A stretch of DNA of 64,000 bases from contig CANXME010002160.1 in the NCBI GenBank assembly GCA_948144175.1, positions 1 to 64,000 on the forward strand. Direction: 5' to 3'. A model generated the notes under the pieces. That model had not been told where the DNA came from and ran no database searches. It saw only the letters and a program-made list of their open reading frames with translations. Positions 21,435 through 31,319 of the stretch are shown one piece after another. The position numbers and the translations under genes are program-made. Each line of letters opens with the position of its first letter. The first letter of the stretch is position 1. This DNA is from Closterium sp. NIES-65 (taxonomy: Eukaryota; Streptophyta; Zygnematophyceae; Desmidiales; Closteriaceae).

Positions 21435-21722
21435 ATGGAGGAAAACGGTGATAATTCCATACGAAAAATTACGGAGTTACACACCGGCCTGGACCAGACA
21501 CGAGCGGCACTCCACCGAATAGAGGAGCTTCTCGCGAACGAGTTGGTAGCCGCCACAGCAGTAGCGAACGTAGCAGCGAATGCAACAGCGACGGTAGCAG
21601 CAGCAGCAGCAGCAGCAGCGACAGAAGCTACAGTCAATCTTGAGGCGGCACGTCCCAGGCTACCGGAGACGTTCAATCCGAATGGAAGAGACACCGACGT
21701 CCGTCGATTCATTGTGATGTGA
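21435..21722 (+). CDS. D gag N-terminal fragment, unit 1
   Basis: 95 codons from MEENGDNSIRKITELHTGL. A short amphipathic helix (TRAALHRIEELLANELVAAT) is followed by an Ala-rich run encoded by GCA/GCG repeats, then RPRLPETFNPNGRDTDVRRF, which looks like the start of a retroelement gag. The frame ends at 21722, four bases into B sequence, so it is truncated. The twin at 28181 has one more Ala codon, consistent with triplet slippage after duplication. Gag identity is inferred from its position after an LTR and PBS. Confidence 0.55.
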   Translation: MEENGDNSIRKITELHTGLDQTRAALHRIEELLANELVAATAVANVAANATATVAAAAAAAATEATVNLEAARPRLPETFNPNGRDTDVRRFIVM

Positions 21723-22017
21723 AGAAACGAGGAATGAATGAACTAGCACAAGGTTGGGTACAAGTAGGAAACCCTAGGAAACTGTACCCCATAGTGTCTA
21801 CCCCACTATAGCCTAGACAAGCTATATGATAAGCAAGTGGGGGAGAACAAGAGGTCATAAGACCAGTCAAGCAAAGCAAAGCAAGCTCAGGGTGGATCAC
21901 AACGTCACTACACAATCTGAGCACAAGAGCAAGGCCAGAAGGCCAGTTCACATGCAAGATCATATATAAAGGTAAACAGGCAAGTGCAGGTATAGAAAGA
22001 TCACAGTACAAGCAAGG
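21719..22017 (-). repeat. B2 3' end and LTR remnant
   Basis: About 300 bp related to the B LTR and polypurine region (compare 11607-11950), with the LTR/PPT joint deleted: the minus strand goes from CCCCCACTTGC straight to TTATCATATAG. No gene. The same stretch is at 28468-28770. Confidence 0.5.
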
Positions 22018-23133
22018 TCAAGAAGTGAGCAAGTGAGGCCAAGTAGGCACAAGACCTAGCATAGTACAGAAGCGCTGATGATCACCAGGCGGAAATGCCT
22101 TGGTAAAGATATCAACAATGTTGGCCTCAGAGGCCACGTAAGCAAGACGCAGCTGACCACGCTGCTGCAGCTCACGAGCAAGGAAGTAGCGGAGAGCAAT
22201 GTGCTTCGTTATGTGCTCCAGTCTGTGCTCCTGACACAAGGCCAGCATGGCCTTGTTGTCTACGTACAGAACTGGAGAAGAACGAGACGGCTCTCCTAGG
22301 TCAGTCAGCAGGTAGGTGAGCCAGCGTAGCTCTTGTGCAGCCATGGCCCCCGCGTAGATCTCAGCCTCACAGCTGGAGCCGAGAACAGAAGACGAGCAAG
22401 AGACCAAGAACCTGCTCAAGGAGCGGAACGAAGTACGGCCGCGGCCGCGCAGTGCCTCCAGACTCAGCAGGGACAGCACGAGTACTCCCAGCGGCAGCTC
22501 CACCGCCAGTAGCACCTCCAACTCCAACAGCGCCAACACCAGCACCCTCAGACGCACCAGCGCCAGCAGAACGACCAGCGCCAACACCCCCAACAGCTCC
22601 AGCTCTAGCAGCTCCAGCTCCAGCAGAACCGGCAGCTCCAGCTCCAGCAGAACCGGCAGCTCCAGTGTTGCCAGCAGCTCCAGCAGTACCTCCAGCAGGA
22701 CCAACTCCAGCAGCCCCAGCAGCACCCCCAGTACCAGCAGCTCCAGCACCGCGAGTACGAGCACCTCCGGGACCAGCAGCAACAGTAGTACCTCCAGCTT
22801 CAGCAGCACGGCTCCAGCGCCAGGCAAACAGCTCGCGCAACTCCTGCGGAGAGAGTGGCTCCCGCCTCGAGAAAGCACCACGAGAGGCCACACGAGCAGA
22901 CCCAGCACCCCCAGTCTCCGCACCCCCAGGCTCAGCACCCCCAAACTCAGCACCCCAAGCTCAGCACCCCCAGACTCAGCACCCCCAGGCTCAGCATCCC
23001 CAGGATCCACGCCCCTGGACTCAGCACCCCCAGGCTCAGCACCTCCAGACCCGACACCCGCAGGCTCAGCACCTCTAACAGCACCAGAGTCAGCAGCTAC
23101 CTCGACAGGCTCGACTACGTCTACGTGGGACAC
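22018..23133 (-). pseudogene. B2 linker joined to RNase H, RT missing
   Basis: The last part encodes RNase H: SSCEAEIYAGAMAAQELRWLTYLL, YVDNKAMLALCQEHRLEH, DIFTKAFPPGDHQRFC. Upstream is the B linker with repeated Ala/Glu/Gly decads, read here partly in a shifted Leu/Val-rich frame; its natural Gly/Ala frame is 22367-22891. The whole RT is absent: the linker end (RPYFVPLLEQVLGL in the natural frame) is fused to the middle of RNase H near 22400. Upstream integrase is separated by a frameshift in a G run at about 23206-23218. Confidence 0.7.
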
Positions 23134-23171
23134 ACCTGACGGGGCAGGACCCTGAGGGGGGAAGGGGTCTA

Positions 23172-24572
23172 TCAGGGGAGGACCTGGCGTAAAGAAGAGC
23201 GGCGGCGGGGGGGGGGGGGCGCCGTGCGGTAGGGGAAGAGACGGTAGTAAGGCACCGACTCGTCAAAGGTGACCTCCTGGGAGGACAGAACACGGCGCGA
23301 GGTGGGGTGGTAAAACTGCCACCCAGACGCGTCAGGGGGGAAGCCAAGGAAGACGCAGGGAACAGCACGGGGGGACACCTTGTCCGCAGACAAGTCGCAG
23401 ACAAACGCCCGAGATCCCCAGACCCGAAACGCAGACGCATTGCCAACCTTCCCGGTCCACCGCAAGGTGGGGGAGGTCTCTGGCAAGGAGACCCGGGGCT
23501 GAAGGTTGAGCTGATGCACTGCGTACTGAACCGCAAACGGCCACAGAAAATGGGGGGCAGCCTTATGGATCATGGACGTACGAGCGACGTCCATGACCTT
23601 GCCAATGCGGCGCTCAGCAATCCCATTTTGCTGTGGAGAGGCCGGAAGTGTGAAGGTCTGGCGGATGCCCTGTGCTCGACAGAAGGCTCCCAGATGGGCA
23701 GAGGAAAACTCCCCGCCTCTGTCAGAGTGCAAACGCAGAACAGGAAAGTCCGAGCCGAAACTCTCTCTGAGCTGGAGACGAGCTGCGCGGATCCAGTCGA
23801 TCAACACCTCAGTGACGTCACCCTTGCTGCGCAAGGGGAAGACTGTGGTGTAACGCGAGTAGTCGTTAACCACCAACAGGAAGTAACGCTTGTGCCCCTG
23901 GCCACGGACGCGGGCGGGGCCCCACACGTCCATGTGAAGAGTCTGCAGCGGAGCCTCTGTCGGACGAAACTCGGAGGAGTGAGGGGCGGCGCACTGTCGC
24001 CCCTTGACGCAAGGGACGCAGGTAGGGGCAGGCCCCGGAGGTAGGGGAGGGAGAGACCGGGGGAGACCAGAGACAAGGACACGGGAGGCCATGCCTCGGA
24101 GACGAGGCAGGGAGGGGTGACCAAGGCGGTGGTGCCAAAGGAGGGTCTGGTGGGACAGGAGACGACACGAGCAGGGAGCAGACTCAGGACCAGACCTGGA
24201 CGCTGCAGCAAACACCTGACTCGACGCAGCTACCTGACCAGACTCAGCACCCGGAGCAGACTCAGTAGTAAGTGTGTACAGGCTCGACCCCGGCCGACGG
24301 GTGAACGTGGCCAAGTGTCGGCCTGTCCGAGCACACGTGCAGTGGGTCACCCGCTGACTCGCAGGAGTGAACTGGTCAACCCACCTATCTTGTAGATCAG
24401 CTCCACTCACCAAGTTTGTAGAGAACGAGGGGAGGTAGAGACCTGACAGTGTGCCAGAGGGGGCTGCCGGGCACAGTAAGACAGTGGAGAAGCTAGCAAG
24501 GACAGGACCCCCAAAGGGGTCGGCCAGGGAGACCGCAACCGGCTGACTAAGCGGCGTAAGCGTGGTGCGGTC
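23172..24572 (-). pseudogene. B2 protease end and integrase
   Basis: The frame from 24413 (MVSGADLQDRWVD) continues in phase from the gag-protease frame that stops at a TGA at 24573. GAG-pre-integrase is LLWHHRLGHPSLPRL. The integrase core has LHMDVWGPARV, LHSDRGGEFSS and SPQQNGIAERRIGK, so the D, D and E residues are present, then GWQFYHPTSRRVL at the C-terminal side. It ends at the homopolymer frameshift near 23206. The stop at 24573-24575 replaces an Arg codon after the protease active site. Confidence 0.75.
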
Positions 24573-26498
24573 TCAAAATAAGGAGCGGGAAGCACCCGAG
24601 TCAAGGGTGAAGGTGTGTAAGGCCTGAGCCGACGTAGTACCTGAGAGAGCAGACTCACCTCCACCTGGGGCAGCAAACGCACTAGCACCTAGAGCAGCAG
24701 CCTCACCAGCACCTAGAGCAGCAGCCTCAATGCCCGGGTCAGGCGGAACACACAGGTAATAGTCACCCTCAACACTATCAGACACAGCATACATGGCAGC
24801 AAGAATAGCATCATAATCAAGATCAAAGATAGCAACCCCCGCCCTAGACAGCTCTCCCCAGCGAGGGATCTCAGAGGCCTCAGGGAACTGGTGATGCCAC
24901 GCGTCCGTCAGTCGGCCGAAGCAGCGCTGGGTGGAGTGCGGGCCCCCGCACTGCTCACCAGCGCGGTCGCCGGTACGGAGGACGTAGGTGCAGGGACCAG
25001 TACCCTCACCGCGCTGACGCGTAGCGTACCACTCACAAAGCTGCTGAGGGGACAGGGTCTCACGACTGCGCTGCTGCTGCTGGCACGGACCACCACCGGA
25101 CCCACTCCACTGCGCAGAGCCGCGACCAGCTCCACCGCTGCTGCCGCCGCCTCCGCCACCTCCGCCGCCTCCGCCACCTCCGCCGCCTCCGCCACCTCCG
25201 CCGCCTCCGCTCCCTCCGCCACCGCCGCCGCTTCCTCCGCCTCCACTGCTGCCACTGACACCTCCATTCTCGCCACCACTTCGGCATAACATTGTACGCG
25301 CTATGAACAGTACAAGCAGAAAGGACGAGCTCGCAGAGGAACCCAAGATGGAAGCTCCCTGCTGCTGCTCTCCTCCCTCGGATCCAGCAGCTCTACTAGT
25401 GCTACCGCTAGTCTCCACACCATCACCTCCACCAGCAGGTGCCTCCTGCACCTTCTCTTTATCACCACCCTCTGCAGCTGCCTCCTCTCCCTCCTCCCAC
25501 ACACTAGGAGTCAGGTCCAGCTGCATGGTGATCTGCTCCATTTGCTGGGACACCCTGGCCTCCGGCTGTTTCTCCCAGCTCCCATACATCATGCCCTCAA
25601 CAAACTTCACATCCCTGCTGTCAGACAACACACCCTTGGAAGGTTCCCACAGCAGCCATCCCTTGCTCTCAGCAGCCAGCCCCAAATGCACACACCAGAT
25701 TGCACTCGCCCCCAACTTACTGCGGTAGGTCTTGGGGACGTGGGCGACTGCCATGCAACCGAACACCCTCAGCATGTCCACCGGTGGCTTCCTCCCAAGC
25801 CACCTCTCCAACGGCACCCACGAGTCATCCCCAACCTTTGTGAGTACCCTGTTTCTAGCGACGGTAGCGTGCCGAACAGCATGGGGCCACATCAAGTTGC
25901 CCAGCCCAGATTCTATGAGCAGCGCCCTAGCTGTCTCCAGAATTGTCCGGTTCGCCCGTTCTGCTACACCGTTGGACTGTGGGGTGTAAGCCGTGGTCAG
26001 CTCCCTCTGGATGCCCTGCTTCTTGAGCCAGGCCGTCATCTCAGCTCCAAGGAACTCACCACCCCGATCTGTCCTAATCCGCTTCACCACACACTCCGCT
26101 TGCTTCTCCACGAACGGCAGCCAATCGTCCCGAATCGTGGAGGCGGCGTGATCTTTCTGCTTCAGCGGATACGCCCACATTAGCCTGCTCCAGTCATCCA
26201 CTATGGTTAGGAAGTACCGCTCCCCCTTGTGCCCTTGCACCGGCAGCGGCCCCACCAAGTCCATGTGGACCAGCTCCAACGGCTTTTTGCTCCTGCCAGC
26301 CACACTATGGAAGGGGAAACGGGTGAACTTTGAAAGGAGGCAAATTTCACAGTTATCATCGGGTGGTTGTCCGTTCAGCTTCAAGCCCTTAACCGCTCCA
26401 TCCTTCTCCAGCTGCTTCAGCAAAGGCATTGCCACATGCCCCAAACGTCGGTGTGCAGTTGCCCAATCTCTCACCCCAGATCTGGCCGACACTTTCAT
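24573..26498 (-). CDS. Chimeric ORF: C integrase fused to B gag-protease (641 aa)
   Basis: Residues 1-380 are family C: GAG-pre-integrase (RRLGHVAMPLL), integrase with HMDLVGPLPV, IRTDRGGEF and QSNGVAERANRT, and the acidic linker ending GGEQQQG. About 26 residues (ASILGS...ARTMLCR) follow from 25279-25356, a piece of C LTR read in antisense. From there the protein is family B: a Gly-rich run, TRQRGEGTGPCTYVLRTGDRAGEQC, FPEASEIPRWGELSR, YYLCVPPDPG and the protease site FTLDSGAS. A TGA ends it; beyond the stop the phase continues into B2 integrase. In unit 2 one extra T breaks the joint. It is probably a rearrangement product; whether it is expressed is unknown. Confidence 0.8.
   Translation of the reverse strand: MKVSARSGVRDWATAHRRLGHVAMPLLKQLEKDGAVKGLKLNGQPPDDNCEICLLSKFTRFPFHSVAGRSKKPLELVHMDLVGPLPVQGHKGERYFLTIVDDWSRLMWAYPLKQKDHAASTIRDDWLPFVEKQAECVVKRIRTDRGGEFLGAEMTAWLKKQGIQRELTTAYTPQSNGVAERANRTILETARALLIESGLGNLMWPHAVRHATVARNRVLTKVGDDSWVPLERWLGRKPPVDMLRVFGCMAVAHVPKTYRSKLGASAIWCVHLGLAAESKGWLLWEPSKGVLSDSRDVKFVEGMMYGSWEKQPEARVSQQMEQITMQLDLTPSVWEEGEEAAAEGGDKEKVQEAPAGGGDGVETSGSTSRAAGSEGGEQQQGASILGSSASSSFLLVLFIARTMLCRSGGENGGVSGSSGGGGSGGGGGGSGGGGGGGGGGGGGGGGGGGGGGSSGGAGRGSAQWSGSGGGPCQQQQRSRETLSPQQLCEWYATRQRGEGTGPCTYVLRTGDRAGEQCGGPHSTQRCFGRLTDAWHHQFPEASEIPRWGELSRAGVAIFDLDYDAILAAMYAVSDSVEGDYYLCVPPDPGIEAAALGAGEAAALGASAFAAPGGGESALSGTTSAQALHTFTLDSGASRSLF
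25138..25245. repeat. Gly-codon microsatellite in B gag, unit 1
   Basis: An 18-bp unit GCCGCCTCCGCCACCTCC is repeated about five times on the plus strand, giving the poly-Gly run of B gag on the minus strand. The twin is at about 31886-31992. Confidence 0.75.
25279..25356 (+). repeat. Inverted 78-bp C LTR fragment at the C/B joint
   Basis: It matches C1 LTR bases from about 13214 (CTTCGGCATAACATTG) to 13291 in the plus orientation, whereas both flanking elements are minus. It therefore looks like filler DNA captured at a break. Confidence 0.8.
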
Positions 26499-26528
26499 AC
26501 CAACCCCTCCAACGGCGTTGCACTCCCC

Positions 26529-27997
26529 CTAGGATGCAGACCCCTCTTCAGCCTGCCCCCCACCGTGCCACGCCAGCGCCGGCAGCTGCCACATAGATCT
26601 GTACACGTCCTTGCTCTTGTGCAGATCCCAAAGCACCCGATTGCCCAGCTTCCCCTTATAAGTGCGTGCCCCATCCGTGCTAGTGCTCACCCCAGACTTG
26701 CCAAGCTTACGGAGGGAGATGAGGTTGGCCTTGAGTTCAGGAACAAGAAGAACGTCGTGCAGCACCACCGGCTTGCCATCCGCTCCCTTAAACGCAGCTC
26801 GTCCCGCACCAGCCACCTTCAGCGCGTGTCCAGAGGCGGAGCACACCTCGCTGATCAGAGCAGCTCGTACGTCGTCCAGCAGGTCCTTGCGCGGCGTCAT
26901 TGTCCAAGCAGCGCCTGTGACCAACACCCAATAATCCAGGGGGTGCAGCTCTGCTCCAGCCTTAGCAGATGCGTCTCCTTGCTCCCCCTTGTCTCCCATA
27001 TCAAAGAATTGGCCCGCGGTGCGCTCCTTCTTCTTTTCCGCACCGTCGTTGCCCTTCGGGTTGTTGTCGGACGAATCAGCGACCATGTTGGCGCCGTTTT
27101 TCTGGTTCCTCCGCGCGCCGCCATCCTGGTGACGATTCTGGGGGGTCCATCCATCGGGTTTCTTATAGCACAAAAACCAGGGTGCCCCTCCTTCTCACAA
27201 TACCAGCAACTCCCTTTCATTTTGCCACCAGCACCCGACTTGCCCCCACGTCCAGATTTCGCACCGCGACCCCAACCGGTACCTCCTTGTTGGTCGTTGG
27301 AGTCGTCGTCTTTCTTTGCACCGCGTCCAGCACCACCGAAGCCACGTTCTTTGCCACGTCGGCTCCCTTGCATCCCGTAGCCGCTGCTGCCGTCGTCTCC
27401 ACCCCTCAGTTGGCGGCGACGGAAGTCCTCCTCCAGAATCTTCGTCCGCACCCACTCGAGCGTCCACAAGCTCTGGTTCTGCGGCAGGCTCAATCCGCTC
27501 GTGAATTGAAGCCACGATTCCGGCAGCAGCGAGAGCATCTTCAGGCACTTGGTCTGCTCCGGGTAGGTGATTCCCGCGGTCGCCAACTTCGCGTAGAGAT
27601 CACGCATCTTGTCCAGGATAGGTTGCACCGGCTCTCCCTCGCTTAGGCGCAACGCGGACAGCTCCCTCTCCATCATGAGCGTTGCAGCGACGGAGGTAGG
27701 GGCGTGCAGCTCCTTCAACACCGTCCACGCCTTCGGACCGCACTCAACCTCCGGCAGCAGGTGCATGACGTGGTGACGCTGGTTCAGCTCCAAACTCTGC
27801 GACATCAAGTAGTAGCCAGCCGAGGCGCGCTCGTCCCAATCTTCATGAAGGGCGGGGTCACTCGGTCTAGGCTCCTCCCCAATCATTAGTTTCAGCAATC
27901 CGATCTGACGGAAATAGAGTTGCATTTTCCAGGCCCAATCATCATAGCCCTCACCATTGAACTTCTTGACGGTGAAGTTTTTCAGCACCTCCTTGAT
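26529..27997 (-). pseudogene. C2 gag (5' truncated) and protease
   Basis: Gag begins at 27997 inside EVLKNF (the first about 40 residues are missing) and runs to the zinc knuckle CWYCEKEGHP. There a G is missing (27180-27182, three G against four in unit 2), shifting the frame. The protease frame 26529-27173 has VTG in place of the DTG seen in C1 and C3, so the catalytic Asp is lost. A TAG at 26529-26531 (Gln in other copies) closes it. The same TAG is in unit 2, so it predates the duplication; the VTG and the G loss are later. Confidence 0.8.
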
Positions 27998-28127
27998 TCA
28001 CTTAAATTCATTTATTTTCGTCGCAAATCTTCCTGTAAATTGCCAAATGGAGGAAAACGGTGATAATTCCATACGAAAAAAGTTCAAGCACCGATGGATT
28101 CGTTGTGGTGCTGAAAGGAAGGCGCAC
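27998..28127 (+). other. Joint between the two tandem units
   Basis: 28000-28079 is a third, short copy of the D leader and gag start (TAAATTCATTTATTTTCG to ATACGAAAAA). It is followed by about 48 bp not seen elsewhere (GTTCAAGCACCGATGG...). The C2 gag breaks off just before it. Confidence 0.7.
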
Positions 28128-28180
28128 CCCAGCACCTAAATTCATTTATTTTCGTCGCAAATCTTCCTGTAAATTGCCAA

Positions 28181-28341
28181 ATGGAGGAAAACGGTGATAA
28201 TTCAATACGAAAAATTACGGAGTTACACACCGGCCTGGACCAGACACGAGCGGCACTCCACCGAATAGAGGAGCTTCTCGCGAACGAGTTGGTAGCCGCC
28301 ACAGCAGTAGCGAACGTAGCAGCGAATGCAACAGCGACGGT

Positions 28342-28373
<32 letters not shown>

Positions 28374-28471
28374 AAGCTACAGTCAATCTTGAGGCGGCAC
28401 GTCCCAGGCTACCGGAGACGTTCAATCCGAATGGAAGAGACACCGACGTCCGTCGATTCATTGTGATGTGA
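28181..28471 (+). CDS. D gag N-terminal fragment, unit 2
   Basis: 96 codons, the twin of 21435-21722, with one additional Ala codon in the GCA run and otherwise the same sequence. It ends at the same joint with B sequence. Truncated, with no pol behind it. Confidence 0.55.
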
Positions 28472-28823
28472 AGAAACGAGGAATGAATGAACTAGCACAA
28501 GGTTGGGTACAAGTAGGAAACCCTAGGAAACTGTACCCCATAGTGTCTACCCCACTATAGCCTAGACAAGCTATATGATAAGCAAGTGGGGGAGAACAAG
28601 AGGTCATAAGACCAGTCAAGCAAAGCAAAGCAAGCTCAGGGTGGATCACAACGTCACCACACAATCTGAGCACAAGAGCAAGGCCAGAAGGCCAGTTCAC
28701 ATGCAAGATCATATATAAAGGTAAACAGGCAAGTGCAGGTATAGAAAGATCACAGTACAAGCAAGGTCAAGAAGTGAGCAAGTGAGGCCAAGTAGGCACA
28801 AGACCTAGCATAGTACAGAAGCG

Positions 28824-31160
28824 CTATTGATCACCAGGCGGAAATGCCTTGGTAAAGATATCAACAATGTTGGCCTCAGAGGCAACGTAAGCAAGACGCA
28901 GCTGACCACGCTGCTGCAGCTCACGAGCAAGGAAGTAGCGGAGAGCAATGTGCTTCGTTATGTGCTCCAGTCTGTGCTCCTGACACAAGGCCAGCATGGC
29001 CTTGTTGTCTACGTACAGAACTGGAGAAGAACGAGACGGCTCTCCTAGGTCAGTCAGCAGGTAGGTGAGCCAGCGTAGCTCCTGTGCAGCCATGGCCGCC
29101 GCGTAGATCTCAGCCTCACAGCTGGAGCCGAGAACAGAAGACGAGCAAGAGACCAAGAACCTGCTCAAGGAGCGGAACGAAGTACGGCCGCGGCCGCGCA
29201 GTGCCTCCAGACTCAGTAGGGACAGCACGAGTACTCCCAGCGGCAGCTCCACCGCCAGTAGCACCTCCAACTCCAACAGCGCCAACACCAGCACCCTCAG
29301 ACGCACCAGCGCCAGCAGAACGACCAGCGCCAACACCCCCAACAGCTTCAGCTCTAGCAGCTCCAGCTCCAGCAGAACCGGCAGCTCCAGCTCCAGCAGA
29401 ACCGGCAGCTCCAGTGTTGCCAGCAGCTCCAGCAGTACCTCCAGCAGGACCAACTCCAGCAGCCCCAGCAGCACCCCCAGTACCAGCAGCTCCAGCACCG
29501 CGAGTACGAGCACCTCCGGGACCAGCAGCAACAGTAGTACCTCCAGCTTCAGCAGCACGGCTCCAGCGCCAGGCAAACAACTCGCGCAACTCCTGCGGAG
29601 AGAGTGGCTCCCGCCTCGACAAAGCACCACGAGAGGCCACACGAGCAGACCCAGCACCCCCAGTCTCCGCACCCCCAGGCTCAGCACCCCCAAACTCAGC
29701 ACCCCAAGCTCAGCACCCCCAGACTCAGCACCCCCAGGCTCAGCACCCCCAGGATCCACGCCCCTGGACTCAGCACCCCCAGGCTCAGCACCTCCAGACC
29801 CGACACCCGCAGGCTCAGCACCTCTAACAGCACCAGAGTCAGCAGCTACCTCGACAGGCTCGACTACGTCTACGTGGGACACACCTGACGGGGCAGGACC
29901 CTGAGGGGGGAAGGGGTCTATCGGGGGAGGACCTGGCGTAAAGAAGAGCGGCGGCGGGGGGAGGGGCGCCGTGCGGTAGGGGAAGAGACGGTAGTAAGGC
30001 ACCGACTCGTCAAAGGTGACCTCCTGGGAGGCCAGAACACGGCGCGAGGTGGGGTGGTAAAACTGCCACCCAGACGCGTCAGGGGGGAAGCCAAGGAAGA
30101 CGCAGGGAACAGCACGGGGGGACACCTTGTCCGCAGACAAGTCGCAGACAAACGCCCGAGATCCCCAGACCCGAAACGCAGACGCATTGCCAACCTTCCC
30201 GGTCCACCGCAAGGTGGGGGAGGTCTCTGGCAAGGAGACCCGGGGCTGAAGGTTGAGCTGATGCACTGCGTACTGAACCGCAAACGGCCACAGAAAATGG
30301 GGGGCAGCCTTATGGATCATGGACGTACGAGCGACGTCCATGACCTTGCCAATGCGGCGCTCAGCAATCCCATTTTGCTGTGGAGAGGCCGGAAGTGTGA
30401 AGGTCTGGCGGATGCCCTGTGCTCGACAGAAGGCTCCCAGATGGGCAGAGGAAAACTCCCCGCCTCTGTCAGAGTGCAAACGCAGAACAGGAAAGTCCGA
30501 GCCGAAACTCTCTCTGAGCTGGAGACGAGCTGCGCGGATCCAGTCGATCAACACCTCAGTGACGTCACCCTTGCTGCGCAAGGGGAAGACTGTGGTGTAA
30601 CGCGAGTAGTCGTTAACCACCAACAGGAAGTAACGCTCGTGCCCCTGGCCACGGACGCGGGCGGGGCCCCACACGTCCATGTGAAGAGTCTGCAGCGGAG
30701 CCTCTGTCGGACGAAACTCGGAGGAGTGAGGGGCGGCGCACTGTCGCCCCTTGACGCAAGGGACGCAGGTAGGGGCAGGCCCCGGAGGTAGGGGAGGGAG
30801 AGACCGGGGGAGACCAGAGACAAGGACACGGGAGGCCATGCCTCGGAGACGAGGCAGGGAGGGGTGACCAAGGCGGTGGTGCCAAAGGAGGGTCTGGTGG
30901 GACAGGAGACGACACGAGCAGGGAGCAGACTCAGGACCAGACCTGAACGCTGCAGCAAACACCTGACTCGACGCAGCTACCTGACCAGACTCAGCACCTG
31001 GAGCAGACTCAGTAGTAAGTGTGTACAGGCTCGACCCCGGCCGACGGGTGAACGTGGCCAAGTGTCGGCCTGTCCGAGCACACGTGCAGTGGGTCACCCG
31101 CTGACTCGCAGGAGTGAACTGGTCAACCCACCTATCTTGTAGATCAGCTCCACTCACCAA
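28824..31160 (-). CDS. B3 ORF: integrase, linker and RNase H with no RT (778 aa)
   Basis: One open frame. GAG-pre-integrase is near residue 95 (WHHRLGHPSLPRL), integrase motifs HMDVWGP, HSDRGGEF and NGIAERR fall between about 160 and 265, then come the linker with AEPGGAES repeats and a Leu/Val-rich segment, and RNase H from about residue 655 (SSCEAEIY, YVDNKAM, DIFTKAF). The Leu/Val-rich part is the Gly/Ala linker read one base out of phase after a one-C loss; the RT deletion restores phase for RNase H. So two lesions compensate. In unit 1 a longer G run splits this frame. Without RT it cannot support transposition alone. Confidence 0.75.
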   Translation of the reverse strand: MVSGADLQDRWVDQFTPASQRVTHCTCARTGRHLATFTRRPGSSLYTLTTESAPGAESGQVAASSQVFAAAFRSGPESAPCSCRLLSHQTLLWHHRLGHPSLPRLRGMASRVLVSGLPRSLPPLPPGPAPTCVPCVKGRQCAAPHSSEFRPTEAPLQTLHMDVWGPARVRGQGHERYFLLVVNDYSRYTTVFPLRSKGDVTEVLIDWIRAARLQLRESFGSDFPVLRLHSDRGGEFSSAHLGAFCRAQGIRQTFTLPASPQQNGIAERRIGKVMDVARTSMIHKAAPHFLWPFAVQYAVHQLNLQPRVSLPETSPTLRWTGKVGNASAFRVWGSRAFVCDLSADKVSPRAVPCVFLGFPPDASGWQFYHPTSRRVLASQEVTFDESVPYYRLFPYRTAPLPPPPLFFTPGPPPIDPFPPQGPAPSGVSHVDVVEPVEVAADSGAVRGAEPAGVGSGGAEPGGAESRGVDPGGAEPGGAESGGAELGVLSLGVLSLGVRRLGVLGLLVWPLVVLCRGGSHSLRRSCASCLPGAGAVLLKLEVLLLLLVPEVLVLAVLELLVLGVLLGLLELVLLEVLLELLATLELPVLLELELPVLLELELLELKLLGVLALVVLLALVRLRVLVLALLELEVLLAVELPLGVLVLSLLSLEALRGRGRTSFRSLSRFLVSCSSSVLGSSCEAEIYAAAMAAQELRWLTYLLTDLGEPSRSSPVLYVDNKAMLALCQEHRLEHITKHIALRYFLARELQQRGQLRLAYVASEANIVDIFTKAFPPGDQ

Positions 31161-31319
31161 GTTTGTAGAGAACGAGGGGAGGTAGAGACCTGACAGTGTG
31201 CCAGAGGGGGCTGCCGGGCACAGTAAGACAGTGGAGAAGCTAGCAAGGACAGGACCCCCAGAGGGGTCCGCCAGGGAGACCGCAACCGGCGGACTAAGCG
31301 GCGTAAGCGTGGTGCGGTC

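Larger units (their letters stand above)
20473..21718 (+). mobile_element. LTR element D1, 5' end only, interrupted by a TRIM
   Basis: LTR 20473-20653, PBS, a leader of about 430 bp once the TRIM is removed, then the start of gag at 21435. It stops near 21718 where B2 sequence begins, so it lacks pol and the 3' LTR. Copia or gypsy cannot be decided from this much gag. It cuts B1 at about 20470. Confidence 0.65.
21382..27997. repeat. Tandem duplication, unit 1 (6.6 kb)
   Basis: From CCCAGCACCTAAATTC to CACCTCCTTGAT the sequence is repeated at 28128-34746 with an offset of 6,746 to 6,749 bases and only scattered differences. It contains D gag (plus), B2 (minus) and C2 (minus). Differences include a Gly-codon G run near 23206-23218, a one-G loss near 27180 and one T fewer at the C/B joint. 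Confidence 0.92.

Noticed and set aside
22335..23078. Pro/Ala-rich frames of about 250 codons opposite the B linker (also 29084-29827)
   Set aside because: Antisense of a GCn/GGn repeat has few stop codons. The sense strand is the known position of the B linker.
25060..25287. Arg/Trp-rich and poly-Ala frames over the B gag microsatellite
   Set aside because: Other reading frames of an 18-bp repeat that encodes poly-Gly in the gag frame.
24891..25289. Ser/Thr/Ala-rich secreted-protein-like frame (also 31638-32036)
   Set aside because: Complement of B gag; duplicated only because the unit is duplicated.
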